Source of the DNA: Gordionus sp. m RMFG-2023
Taxonomy: Eukaryota; Nematomorpha; Gordioida; Chordodea; Parachordodidae
DNA: 64,000 nt
Direction of reading: 5' to 3'
Assembly (NCBI RefSeq): GCF_954871325.1
Contig: NC_088775.1
Span: 73,137,561-73,201,560 of the forward strand
Made by a program: the position numbers and the translations under genes. This document shows positions 10,958-22,029 of the stretch, one piece after another. The first letter of the stretch is position 1; every line of letters starts with the position of its first letter. The notes under the pieces were generated by a model. The model had not been told where the DNA came from. It worked only from the letters and a program-made list of their open reading frames with translations, and ran no database searches.

Positions 10958-12065
10958 TGGTTCCACGTCATTACAGAGAAACCATTACATAGAATGTATT
11001 TTACAGAGTAACCTTTATAGAGAAAACAAAAATAGAGAATTTATTTATAGAGAATGTATTTTACAGAGAAACTTTTACAGAGAAATCAATTATAGAGAAC
11101 GTCGTTAGAGAATTTTTTTATAGAGAATGATTTTACAGAGAATGTTTTTACAGAGAAGGATTTTATAGAGAATTTTTTATAAAAAATTTTATTTAAAGAA
11201 TATGATTAATAAAAAATTGTTAATCTATTAATGTGTGAATTGTGGCCAGTCAATACAGGACCAGACAATACTCATCTGTCTATTATTATTCATCGCCTTT
11301 ATATATCTATTAAATAAAACTTAAGCTCTAATTTTTTGTGTGAATAATGCTAAATGCCTATGGATAATATATATGTCGTATGGGGTTTCGGAATCTCTCA
11401 ATTTTAAATCATTTACTAAGGGCGATTTTTGGATTTTAAACATCTGATTTCACAGGAATTAGAAATCGGTCCAATAGATAAAATGTTAAAGGGTGGTGGC
11501 TAGTCTTCAAACATGGTCATTTATGGCACATTTCCCCTAATGGTAGAACAAAATTTTGACATGATTTGTGAGGAATTCGCGAAATTTATTTTTAAAGATA
11601 AGAATAGTTTTGTTAAAAGTTACTTTGGCAATGTAACTGTAACTAGTTAAGTTAGCTTCTAATAATTGAAAAACTTTGTACAAAGATAAACATTTTTCTG
11701 TGCCGATTGTAATAATTTTCTTACAATAAAAAATACCCAATTATTCTCTTATATAAGGTAATTATAATATTTAATATTATAATAAAAACTGTAATTTTTT
11801 TTCCCCTATGTATGCAGAGCCTAAATAATGATTTCACAAATTTACACAAAAATGTTATATATTATATAGATTTACTTTTTATAAAATAATCATATTCTTT
11901 AAATAAAATTTTTTATAAAAAATTCTCTATATAATCATTCTCTGTAAAAACATTCTCTGTGAAATCATTCTCTATAAAATTATTCTCTATAAAAAAATTC
12001 TCTATAAACGACATTCTCTATAATTGTTTTCTCTGTAAAAGTTTCTCTATAATTGTTATCTCAAG
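10958..12065. repeat. Nested foldback minisatellite element (left arm)
   Basis: Two blocks of short units with the core ACAGAGAATG/TATAGAGAAT lie in opposite orientation (about 10970-11180 forward, 11930-12060 reversed), with ~750 bp of unique DNA between them. The outer ends share TTGGTTC...AGAGAAAC inverted. The block is therefore a small foldback element inside the arm of the large palindrome, and it is mirrored at about 20080-21187. The central part carries a second copy of the palindrome's terminal motif (TGTCGTATGGGGTTTCGG at 11374). Confidence 0.7.
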
Positions 12066-12274
12066 GGATTCGAACCAAACCCGAACCATATAGTTTTAGA
12101 TATCTAATCATATATTATTTTTTATATTATCTATAAAAAACCAGGAGCTATAGCCAATTTTGTAAAAATCGGTTCGACTAACCCCAGTCCTACTTTGGAT
12201 TTTTGTGAATAAATTAAAAGGAAATGTATTAGAATACAATATTTTTAACATCTAATAATTATATGATAAATGTC

Positions 12275-13477
12275 ATTTTTATATCTTACCTATTATTTTA
12301 TCTTCTTCTACTTGAGGCAAAGGAGCATGAAAAGGCTCAATAATGGTTAAATCTAAATCCGACTCTTCTGATTCACAAGTAAATAAACATTTGCTATCTA
12401 AAATTTGGACAAATAATTAATGGAAATGTTGTTATTTTATATCTTACCCATGACGTTATACTCTTTGATTGGACGAGTTGCACTAACATGTTCAATATAT
12501 GCTAAATCTAAACAATATTATTTAAGAAATATAAACTTTGGTAAATTTACCGCTGCTATTACTATTTGAATCTTCTTCTTTAATATATGTATTTAGATTT
12601 TTATATTGTCTAACATCTAACATTTCATGTAGAATAAATTTAATGAAATTATAATTATAGCTTACCTAATTCTGTAGGCTCGGTAAGGAGCAGAGAATTG
12701 CCAGGAATGTGATCAATAATGGTTAAATCTAATTAATTTTATTAACAAATATTTGAGTAATTTTTACCATTGCTATCGATCGAGTCCTCCACATCAATCG
12801 TATGAGTATATTTCTCTTTTATAGCATCTAAAATTTAGACAAATAATTAGTGGAAACATAATGTTTATATCACCAATTTCAATTATCGAAGAAGTACTAT
12901 CGGATTCGGAAGATGTATGGTCTGGCAACTGATAAGGTGTATCAATCATCCACATATCTTATATTTTTAAAAATTATTCAATTTATGCATTAAAATTTAT
13001 CTTTAATACCATTATTTGATGTCGAGGGTTCGTTAGAATCGAAAAAAACTAAATTTTTAAAAAAAATTAAAAATAAATAACATTATTTTTTACTATTGGC
13101 CGCCCTTGTGTTGGAGAATACTTCATCTTTAGAATATGAAAGAGATAAAAAAATAAGTAATCAATGTAAAAAACAATACCATTATCAGAACATGATGTTA
13201 AATCCATTTCATTTGTACTAGAGATTATTTCTTGGTTATGATCACGAGCGTAAAATACCTCGTAAGGTGTGCTTTTAATGATTCTACTATAATTGTTATT
13301 TATTTTAGAAACAATTTTGGGAAGCTGGTGGGCCCAGTCAGTTTTTTTAGTTTCCAGCATATACGCAGATATGCGCGTTTCCAAGGTAGAATTTGCTCTT
13401 TCGATGAGCCCGTTTGTCTCAGGGTGCCTAGGCCTGGAATGAATAATCATTATGGATGGAAACTCCGTATTTATCAT
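12275..13477 (-). CDS. Integrase core end and acidic linker exons (left arm)
   Basis: Mirror of 18668-19870 in the right arm. The 13067-13477 frame holds the HPETNGLIERANSTLE catalytic-glutamate segment. The lower coordinates hold short acidic exons separated by 40-55 bp introns. Confidence 0.6.
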
Positions 13478-13511
13478 CTCTGTAAATAAGTTATCTAAGA
13501 ATAAGAATTAA

Positions 13512-14142
13512 TTAGATATTTATAAATAATAAATTACTCTTAAATTCCCTACCATTGTCACTCTGCACAATTTTTGGAGGCCCAAATTGATAAAATAAGT
13601 TTCTTAAAATATCAACAATTCCTTCCGCTTTTTTTGACGGCAGAGCACTAGCGCATGTAAACTTGCTCAAATGATCTTTAAGGTGGAATATATATTTATA
13701 GATACCATCTGGTGTAGATGACATATCAATTAAATCTATTTCCACCCGCCCCCAGACGGAATGGCTTACTAAAGGTTTTCCAACTGGCGCCTTTGGAAGA
13801 TTTTTTTTTATAGAGCAGATTGGACAATTTTGGATATATTTTATAACGATCTTTTAAGGAATTGAAGCATATACGGATTCTATATTTTTAATTGTTGTGT
13901 TGACACCGGGATGATTATTGTCATTATGGTGGACTTTTAATATGGATTGAATATTGGATATGATAATAATGGGTTTTTTTTTTTTTACAAAATAAAGACT
14001 CATTTTCTAAATAAAAATAAGAAAAAACTTTAAATTTTAATTTTGCCGGTATATTTAGAATAGATTTATATTTTGGAGTTTTTAATATCGTTTTAAAAAT
14101 ATTATAATCATTATCAGTTTTAGGTAAAAAAATATTAGGCAT
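13512..14142 (-). CDS. Integrase N-terminal, HHCC and D,D parts (left arm)
   Basis: Mirror of 18003-18633 in the right arm, with identical translations of the readable frames (13512-13745 and 13924-14142). Confidence 0.6.
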
Positions 14143-14489
14143 TGAAAAAAATTTTAAACTAAAATTATATAAAATTATTTTATTTTTAGAAAAATAAAAA
14201 TAAATTTGAAAATGTAAAAAATAAAAGAAAATAAAATATCTCGAAATATATAAAATAAAAGTTATTTAATTATAAATCAATCAAATTTTTCAAAATTTTG
14301 GAAATTTTTCTTTAGTATTAACTTGTTAAGGCCAAAATTTATATTTATACAATTTCATGAAAATAATAAATCAAAAAAAAAGCATAAAATATATAATTTT
14401 TTAGCTAACTATGAATATGTATTTTTTTTTATAAAAAAGTATATTTATGATATGTACCTTATCTAAGTTCATTTTTTTCAATAGAGCAA

Positions 14490-15620
14490 TTCAGCTCCGT
14501 GAAGTTGGCCGAACGATTGGAAGCACTAACGATGAATCATATGTCATTTTTTAGTGCTTCGTTAGTGCTTGTTAGTGCTTCAATCCGTATAGTAGCCGAA
14601 TTTAAGGAAAAAAAGTTATAAGCAAAAATAAAAATTTGTGCCAACTTCACGCTTAAAAGTCGATTGGAAGCACTAACGATGAAACTTATATCATTCTTTA
14701 GTGCTTCGTTAGTAGAGGTTAGTGCTTTAATCAGTTTTGTAGCCGAATTTAAGAATAAAAAGTTATTAGCAAAAAAAATAAAAATAAACAAATAATGGCG
14801 ACGTGCCAAAACAAAAACTATAGGAGTACTAAACATCCGGTTTTCGCCATTTTTTAATGCTTAATTAGTGTATTTAAATTCCGTAATTAATTTACTTAAC
14901 CGCCTTATAAAAAAAAAGTTATTAGCTAAATAAAAATTATGACGTCACGATTTAAGCGTGAAGTTGGCCGAACTTTTGGAAGCACTAACGATGAAACTTA
15001 TTTCATTCTTTAGTGCTTCGTTAGTAGAGGTTAGTGCTTCAATCAGTTCCTTAGCCGAATTTAAGAATAAAAAGTTATTCACGAAAAAAACAAAAATAAA
15101 CAAATAATGGCGACGTGCCAAAACAAAAACTATAGGATACTAAACATCCGGTTTTCGCCATTATTTAGTGCTTAATTAGTGTATTCAAATTCCATTATTA
15201 ATTTTGTTAACGGTCATATGAAAAAATTATAAAATGCTAAAGAAATTTTTAGAGGTCAAATTTCGGCTAGAAAATTATGAAAGCACTAACGATGAAACTT
15301 ATATCATTTTTTAGTGCTTCGTTAGTAGTGATTAGTGCTTTAATCGGTTTTGTAGTCAAATTTAAGAATAAAAAGTTATTAGCAAAAAAAATAAAAATAA
15401 ACAAATAATGGCGACGTGCCAAAACAAAAACTATAGGAGTACTAAACATCCGGTTTTCGCCATTATTTAATGCTTAATTAGTGTATTTAAATTCCGTAAT
15501 TAATTTACTTAACCGCCTTATAAAAAAAAAGTTATTAGCTAAATAAAAATTATGACGTCACGATTTAAGCGTGAAGTTGGCCGAACTTTTGGAAGCACTA
15601 ACGATGAAACTTATATATTT
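14490..15620. repeat. ~310-bp satellite copies, left of the palindrome centre
   Basis: About four copies of a ~302-313 bp unit marked by GAAGCACTAACGATGAAAC (near 14667, 14978, 15279 and 15592), plus a shorter first unit near 14517. Each unit carries inverted TTAGTGCTTC/GAAGCACTAA motifs that can fold back. The end bordering the integrase gene reads AGCTCCGTGAAGTTGGCC. The 60- and 99-codon frames here are repeat artefacts. The same satellite occurs at 16619-17655 and 54339-54911. Confidence 0.85.
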
Positions 15621-15920
15621 AGATCTCATTATTATCAATATAATTATGCAGGAATTCTGATAGTTACCCTGATTCAATATAGCATATCAATAATTAAAAT
15701 TTTCTGACACCTCTTTAGAATTTTAAGAAAAGAATATATCAAATTGATTATGTTTCTATAGATAGATATGAATAATTGTATTCAAACTCTTCTCTAGAAA
15801 TTATCAAAACAACTAAAGAAGTTATTAATAAAATGCAAGTCCAACTCCACTTAGTGGTCGAAAATATAATCCTCGAGCGTTATATCTTTTTATTGGAAAA
15901 CGGTTACTCGATAATATAAA

Positions 15921-16460
15921 TAGTGTTGTTAATCGACTAAATTTAGTCGACTAACTAATAGTTTTAGTCGAAAAATTAGACTAAAAACTTTAGCAACTAA
16001 ATTAGTCTATTAGTCGACTAATTTGGTCGACTAAAACGACTAATATAGTCGACTAAAACGACTAACATAGTCGACTAAAACGACTAATTTAGTCGACTAA
16101 AACGACTAATATAGTCGACTAAAACGACCAATTTAGTCGACTAAAAGAACTAATTAAGTCGACTAAAAGAACTAATTAAGTCGACTAAAAGAACTAATAA
16201 AGTCGACTAAATTAAGTCATTAAACATAACATAATCCTTATTTTTGATAAATTTTTTAGGTAAAAATATATGTTGTAAAGATGTAAAAATAAAATTTCAG
16301 TGAAGATGTACCATCATAGAAAAATATTAATTGTTATTTTTGAAAAGTAAATAGATAAAAATATATTTATTGTAAAAGTGTTAAAATAAAATTTCAGTGA
16401 AGATGTACCATAGAAGAGTGACAATTGTCATAGAATAAGAGTGTTATATTTTTATTCGAA
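15921..16460. repeat. Palindrome spacer: TAGTGTTGTTAA end, 22-bp minisatellite, 119-bp satellite relic
   Basis: Starts TAGTGTTGTTAA (15921-15932). It continues with about ten 22-bp units of the type TAGTCGACTAAAACGACTAA (to about 16220), each containing the palindrome TAGTCGACTA. Two diverged copies of a satellite unit then carry CAGTGAAGATGTACCAT and TGACAATTGTCA (16270-16430). The same order of parts recurs at 46948-49105, so this is a member of one repeat family lying in the non-palindromic spacer. Confidence 0.7.
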
Positions 16461-16618
16461 TATTAAACTACAATATTGATGGAAGAATAAAGAAGGAAAA
16501 AATATAAAAAATGTATGATATAATTTTCAACGAATAAAACAGCAATTAGCGAAAATAAGCATAAAATCAATAAATTCGCTAATTGCTGCTCTAAAAATTT
16601 CTTTTGCGTGTTACAATT

Positions 16619-17655
16619 TTTTCATATGACGGTTAACAAAATAAATTACGGAATTTAAATATACTAATTAAGCATTAAATAATGGCCAAAACCGGATGTA
16701 TAGTACTCCTATAGTTTTTGTTTTGGCACGTCGCCATTATTTGTTTATTTTTATTTTTTTTGCTAATAACTTTTTATTCTTAAATTTGACTACAAAACCG
16801 ATTAAAGCACTAATCACTACTAACGAAGCACTAAAAAATGATATAAGTTTCATCGTTAGTGCTTTCATAATTTTCTAGCCGAAATTTGACCTCTAAAAAT
16901 TTCTTTAGCATTTTATAATTTTTTCATATGACCGTTAACAAAATTAATAATGGAATTTGAATACACTAATTAAGCACTAAATAATGGCGAAAACCGGATG
17001 TTTAGTATCCTATAGTTTTTGTTTTGGCACGTCGCCATTATTTGTTTATTTTTGTTTTTTTCGTGAATAACTTTTTATTCTTAAATTCGGCTAAGGAACT
17101 GATTGAAGCACTAACCTCTACTAACGAAGCACTAAAGAATGAAATAAGTTTCATCGTTAGTGCTTCCAAAAGTTCGGCCAACTTCACGCTTAAATCGTGA
17201 CGTCATAATTTTTATTTAGCTAATAACTTTTTTTTTATAAGGCGGTTAAGTAAATTAATTACGGAATTTAAATACACTAATTAAGCATTAAAAAATGGCG
17301 AAAACCGGATGTTTAGTACTCCTATAGTTTTTGTTTTGGCACGTCGCCATTATTTGTTTATTTTTATTTTTTTTGCTAATAACTTTTTATTCTTAAATTC
17401 GGCTACAAAACTGATTAAAGCACTAACCTCTACTAACGAAGCACTAAAGAATGATATAAGTTTCATCGTTAGTGCTTCCAATCGACTTTTAAGCGTGAAG
17501 TTGGCACAAATTTTTATTTTTGCTTATAACTTTTTTTCCTTAAATTCGGCTACTATACGGATTGAAGCACTAACAAGCACTAACGAAGCACTAAAAAATG
17601 ACATATGATTCATCGTTAGTGCTTCCAATCGTTCGGCCAACTTCACGGAGCTGAA
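16619..17655. repeat. ~310-bp satellite copies, right of the palindrome centre
   Basis: Inverted counterpart of 14490-15526, again ending ...GGCCAACTTCACGGAGCT at 17655 next to the integrase gene. The arm symmetry ends at about 16619. Confidence 0.85.
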
Positions 17656-18002
17656 TTGCTCTATTGAAAAAAATGAACTTAGATAAGGTACATATCATAA
17701 ATATACTTTTTTATAAAAAAAAATACATATTCATAGTTAGCTAAAAAATTATATATTTTATGCTTTTTTTTTGATTTATTATTTTCATGAAATTGTATAA
17801 ATATAAATTTTGGCCTTAACAAGTTAATACTAAAGAAAAATTTCCAAAATTTTGAAAAATTTGATTGATTTATAATTAAATAACTTTTATTTTATATATT
17901 TCGAGATATTTTATTTTCTTTTATTTTTTACATTTTCAAATTTATTTTTATTTTTCTAAAAATAAAATAATTTTATATAATTTTAGTTTAAAATTTTTTT
18001 CA

Positions 18003-18221
18003 ATGCCTAATATTTTTTTACCTAAAACTGATAATGATTATAATATTTTTAAAACGATATTAAAAACTCCAAAATATAAATCTATTCTAAATATACCGGC
18101 AAAATTAAAATTTAAAGTTTTTTCTTATTTTTATTTAGAAAATGAGTCTTTATTTTGTAAAAAAAAAAAAACCCATTATTATCATATCCAATATTCAATC
18201 CATATTAAAAGTCCACCATAA
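18003..18221 (+). CDS. N-terminal part of the palindrome integrase (right arm)
   Basis: The frame opens MPNIFLPKTDNDYNIFKTIL and is rich in K, F and Y. Its start is the first ATG after the A+T-rich leader that follows the satellite. It has no recognised catalytic motif and would form the region upstream of the zinc domain. A run of 12 A's near 18159 is where this frame leaves the one that encodes the HHCC domain. Confidence 0.5.
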   Translation: MPNIFLPKTDNDYNIFKTILKTPKYKSILNIPAKLKFKVFSYFYLENESLFCKKKKTHYYHIQYSIHIKSPP

Positions 18222-18400
18222 TGACAATAATCATCCCGGTGTCAACACAACAATTAAAAATATAGAATCCGTATATGCTTCAATTCCTTAAAAGATCGTT
18301 ATAAAATATATCCAAAATTGTCCAATCTGCTCTATAAAAAAAAATCTTCCAAAGGCGCCAGTTGGAAAACCTTTAGTAAGCCATTCCGTCTGGGGGCGGG
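18190..18400 (+). CDS. Integrase HHCC zinc-binding domain (right arm)
   Basis: The plus-strand translation shows VHHNDNNHPGVNTTIKNIES followed by a YIQNCPICSIKK segment, the H...H...C..C arrangement of integrase N-terminal zinc domains. It leads in the same frame into WGRVEIDLIDM, the first catalytic-aspartate segment. One stop codon lies between the H-H and C-C parts in this frame (18289-18291), so either a short intron or decay is present. Confidence 0.6.
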
Positions 18401-18633
18401 TGGAAATAGATTTAATTGATATGTCATCTACACCAGATGGTATCTATAAATATATATTCCACCTTAAAGATCATTTGAGCAAGTTTACATGCGCTAGTGC
18501 TCTGCCGTCAAAAAAAGCGGAAGGAATTGTTGATATTTTAAGAAACTTATTTTATCAATTTGGGCCTCCAAAAATTGTGCAGAGTGACAATGGTAGGGAA
18601 TTTAAGAGTAATTTATTATTTATAAATATCTAA
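18400..18633 (+). CDS. Integrase catalytic core, D,D part (right arm)
   Basis: Encodes MEIDLIDMSSTPDGIYKYIF (first Asp), HLKDHLSKFT, ALPSKKAEGIVDILRNLFYQ, FGPPKIVQSDNGREFKSN (second Asp). The IDLIDM..PDG.YKYI..KDH.SKF pattern is the signature of the KRBA2/SCAND3/Ginger group of cellular and transposon integrases and differs from the Ty3 integrases elsewhere in the window. It is followed by a short A+T-rich gap with splice-like ends before the glutamate segment at 18668. Confidence 0.75.
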   Translation: MEIDLIDMSSTPDGIYKYIFHLKDHLSKFTCASALPSKKAEGIVDILRNLFYQFGPPKIVQSDNGREFKSNLLFINI

Positions 18634-18667
18634 TTAATTCTTATTCTTAGATAACTTATTTACAGAG

Positions 18668-19078
18668 ATGATAAATACGGAGTTTCCATCCATAATGATT
18701 ATTCATTCCAGGCCTAGGCACCCTGAGACAAACGGGCTCATCGAAAGAGCAAATTCTACCTTGGAAACGCGCATATCTGCGTATATGCTGGAAACTAAAA
18801 AAACTGACTGGGCCCACCAGCTTCCCAAAATTGTTTCTAAAATAAATAACAATTATAGTAGAATCATTAAAAGCACACCTTACGAGGTATTTTACGCTCG
18901 TGATCATAACCAAGAAATAATCTCTAGTACAAATGAAATGGATTTAACATCATGTTCTGATAATGGTATTGTTTTTTACATTGATTACTTATTTTTTTAT
19001 CTCTTTCATATTCTAAAGATGAAGTATTCTCCAACACAAGGGCGGCCAATAGTAAAAAATAATGTTATTTATTTTTAA
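18668..19078 (+). CDS. Integrase catalytic core, Glu part (right arm)
   Basis: Contains FPSIMIIHSRPRHPETNGLI with ERANSTLETRISAYM (catalytic Glu in the NGLIE context), TDWAHQLPKIVSKINNNYS and STPYEVFYARDHNQE, the standard order at the end of a DDE integrase core. The tail of this frame beyond about residue 100 is A+T-rich and probably intronic. The matching D,D part is at 18400-18633. Confidence 0.75.
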   Translation: MINTEFPSIMIIHSRPRHPETNGLIERANSTLETRISAYMLETKKTDWAHQLPKIVSKINNNYSRIIKSTPYEVFYARDHNQEIISSTNEMDLTSCSDNGIVFYIDYLFFYLFHILKMKYSPTQGRPIVKNNVIYF

Positions 19079-19079
19079 T

Positions 19080-19870
19080 TTTTTTTAAAAATTTAGTTTT
19101 TTTCGATTCTAACGAACCCTCGACATCAAATAATGGTATTAAAGATAAATTTTAATGCATAAATTGAATAATTTTTAAAAATATAAGATATGTGGATGAT
19201 TGATACACCTTATCAGTTGCCAGACCATACATCTTCCGAATCCGATAGTACTTCTTCGATAATTGAAATTGGTGATATAAACATTATGTTTCCACTAATT
19301 ATTTGTCTAAATTTTAGATGCTATAAAAGAGAAATATACTCATACGATTGATGTGGAGGACTCGATCGATAGCAATGGTAAAAATTACTCAAATATTTGT
19401 TAATAAAATTAATTAGATTTAACCATTATTGATCACATTCCTGGCAATTCTCTGCTCCTTACCGAGCCTACAGAATTAGGTAAGCTATAATTATAATTTC
19501 ATTAAATTTATTCTACATGAAATGTTAGATGTTAGACAATATAAAAATCTAAATACATATATTAAAGAAGAAGATTCAAATAGTAATAGCAGCGGTAAAT
19601 TTACCAAAGTTTATATTTCTTAAATAATATTGTTTAGATTTAGCATATATTGAACATGTTAGTGCAACTCGTCCAATCAAAGAGTATAACGTCATGGGTA
19701 AGATATAAAATAACAACATTTCCATTAATTATTTGTCCAAATTTTAGATAGCAAATGTTTATTTACTTGTGAATCAGAAGAGTCGGATTTAGATTTAACC
19801 ATTATTGAGCCTTTTCATGCTCCTTTGCCTCAAGTAGAAGAAGATAAAATAATAGGTAAGATATAAAAAT
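19080..19870 (+). CDS. Acidic linker exons of the integrase gene with short introns (right arm)
   Basis: A series of 50-100 bp exon-like stretches rich in D, E and S alternates with A+T-rich gaps of about 40-55 bp that begin GTAA or GTGATA and end in TTTAG or similar. The clearest is GTAAGATATAAAATAACAAC...AAATTTTAG near 19697-19748. Exon-like parts include IDTPYQLPDHTSSESDSTSS, KYTHTIDVEDSIDSN, IIDHIPGNSLLLTEPTEL and CESEESDLDLTIIEPFH. The region would be a flexible acidic linker between the core and the C-terminal domain. Exon limits are approximate. Confidence 0.5.
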
Positions 19871-20079
19871 GACATTTATCATATAATTATTAGATGTTAA
19901 AAATATTGTATTCTAATACATTTCCTTTTAATTTATTCACAAAAATCCAAAGTAGGACTGGGGTTAGTCGAACCGATTTTTACAAAATTGGCTATAGCTC
20001 CTGGTTTTTTATAGATAATATAAAAAATAATATATGATTAGATATCTAAAACTATATGGTTCGGGTTTGGTTCGAATCC

Positions 20080-21187
20080 CTTGAGATAACAATTATAGAG
20101 AAACTTTTACAGAGAAAACAATTATAGAGAATGTCGTTTATAGAGAATTTTTTTATAGAGAATAATTTTATAGAGAATGATTTCACAGAGAATGTTTTTA
20201 CAGAGAATGATTATATAGAGAATTTTTTATAAAAAATTTTATTTAAAGAATATGATTATTTTATAAAAAGTAAATCTATATAATATATAACATTTTTGTG
20301 TAAATTTGTGAAATCATTATTTAGGCTCTGCATACATAGGGGAAAAAAAATTACAGTTTTTATTATAATATTAAATATTATAATTACCTTATATAAGAGA
20401 ATAATTGGGTATTTTTTATTGTAAGAAAATTATTACAATCGGCACAGAAAAATGTTTATCTTTGTACAAAGTTTTTCAATTATTAGAAGCTAACTTAACT
20501 AGTTACAGTTACATTGCCAAAGTAACTTTTAACAAAACTATTCTTATCTTTAAAAATAAATTTCGCGAATTCCTCACAAATCATGTCAAAATTTTGTTCT
20601 ACCATTAGGGGAAATGTGCCATAAATGACCATGTTTGAAGACTAGCCACCACCCTTTAACATTTTATCTATTGGACCGATTTCTAATTCCTGTGAAATCA
20701 GATGTTTAAAATCCAAAAATCGCCCTTAGTAAATGATTTAAAATTGAGAGATTCCGAAACCCCATACGACATATATATTATCCATAGGCATTTAGCATTA
20801 TTCACACAAAAAATTAGAGCTTAAGTTTTATTTAATAGATATATAAAGGCGATGAATAATAATAGACAGATGAGTATTGTCTGGTCCTGTATTGACTGGC
20901 CACAATTCACACATTAATAGATTAACAATTTTTTATTAATCATATTCTTTAAATAAAATTTTTTATAAAAAATTCTCTATAAAATCCTTCTCTGTAAAAA
21001 CATTCTCTGTAAAATCATTCTCTATAAAAAAATTCTCTAACGACGTTCTCTATAATTGATTTCTCTGTAAAAGTTTCTCTGTAAAATACATTCTCTATAA
21101 ATAAATTCTCTATTTTTGTTTTCTCTATAAAGGTTACTCTGTAAAATACATTCTATGTAATGGTTTCTCTGTAATGACGTGGAACCA
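20080..21187. repeat. Nested foldback minisatellite element (right arm)
   Basis: Inverted counterpart of 10958-12065: ACAGAGAATG-type units at about 20085-20232, then TTCTCTGTAAAA-type units in the other orientation at about 20970-21180. It lies between the linker exons and the C-terminal exon of the integrase gene, so in the gene it would have to be spliced out or be disruptive. Confidence 0.7.
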
Positions 21188-21280
21188 AGGAAAATTATAT
21201 TTTTATTTAACGATTAGGGAAAGAGGGGATATTAAATAATTTTTTTTATTTATTTCACAGATAAGCCGTCACTTTTTTTA

Positions 21281-21850
21281 TTGTTTGCCGATGAGCAAAA
21301 TTATGTGAACGCTGAATACATTGCTACTAAAATAGCAAAGGTTTCAAACAAAGATTCGTGTTTTCAAATTGTCCATAATATTAATAGTAGTCCTTATTCA
21401 AAAAATGTTGGCAACAAAATTATATGGAAAAATAGTTGTGCTACCAATAATATTGGGAATAGTATTTCTAATATTTTAAAAAGGGCCCCTTCTTTTATTT
21501 CATATTTAAATGATCGAGGGCATCAAAACATAATTTACTCTCAAATAATTGGAGAAAATAACCTAATCTTAGGTGATCACGTATTATTACCTATCCATAG
21601 GACAGATAGAACTAATATCTGTCCTAAAAATTTAGTAGGGAAAATATTAAAAATTGAAAAAAATAAAATATGGGTAGGTACGTGTGCTGGAAGAATTTCA
21701 ACACCGTTTATTGCCTCTAGTCTGTATAAAACGATAAAATTAAATGATTTTGAAGTTCCCGACAAAGGTATATCAATCATAGGTAATTTAAGCTTTTTTT
21801 ATTATAGTAACATACTCCTCAAATTAATTCATCTATATAAAATATATTAA
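21281..21850 (+). CDS. Integrase C-terminal domain exon (right arm)
   Basis: This 189-codon frame lies downstream of a T-rich tract ending in CACAG, a likely splice acceptor (about 21245-21260), so its ATG need not be a true start. It contains LGDHVLLPIHRTDRTNICPK, NLVGKILKIEKNKIWVGTCA and GRISTPFIASSLYK. The pattern of a DHVLLP.HR.DR.......GKI segment and then a return to a hydrophobic strand resembles the domain that follows the core in KRBA2-like transposon proteins. The last codons run into a likely donor (ATAGGTAATTTAAG near 21780), so the final ~23 residues are probably intron. Confidence 0.6.
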   Translation: MFADEQNYVNAEYIATKIAKVSNKDSCFQIVHNINSSPYSKNVGNKIIWKNSCATNNIGNSISNILKRAPSFISYLNDRGHQNIIYSQIIGENNLILGDHVLLPIHRTDRTNICPKNLVGKILKIEKNKIWVGTCAGRISTPFIASSLYKTIKLNDFEVPDKGISIIGNLSFFYYSNILLKLIHLYKIY

Positions 21851-21880
21851 TTATTTATTTAAACTGCTAACAATATATAG

Positions 21881-22029
21881 GAGCCTCCCGGAGTGTTACA
21901 AACTATGGGAAAACGTCGTTATGTAATTGCAAAATGGGTTGCATGAACAAAAGATGCGAATGTTACAAGAACAATCTTAAATGTTCAACTAAATGTCATG
22001 TATCATTAAATAATTGTTGTAATAAATAA
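21881..22029 (+). CDS. Cysteine-rich (CXC-like) tail exon of the integrase gene (right arm)
   Basis: Follows a TATATAG acceptor at 21880 and ends at a TAA. It reads ASRSVTNYGKTSLCNCKMGC, then MNKRCECYKNNLKCSTKCH, then VSLNNCCNK. The spacing C-x-C-x3-C-x4-C-x-C-x6-C-x3-C matches the short CXC-like zinc tail at the end of KRBA2/Ginger-type transposase proteins in animals. Because it is too short to show up as a long reading frame it is easily missed; its presence argues that the gene is near full length in outline. Confidence 0.7.

Noticed and set aside
14537-17608. Identical 60- and 99-codon frames with MFSTPIVFVLARRHYLFIFIF
   Set aside because: They fall in the ~310-bp satellite units, overlap unit borders, and recur only with the repeat, so they are repeat artefacts and not membrane proteins.
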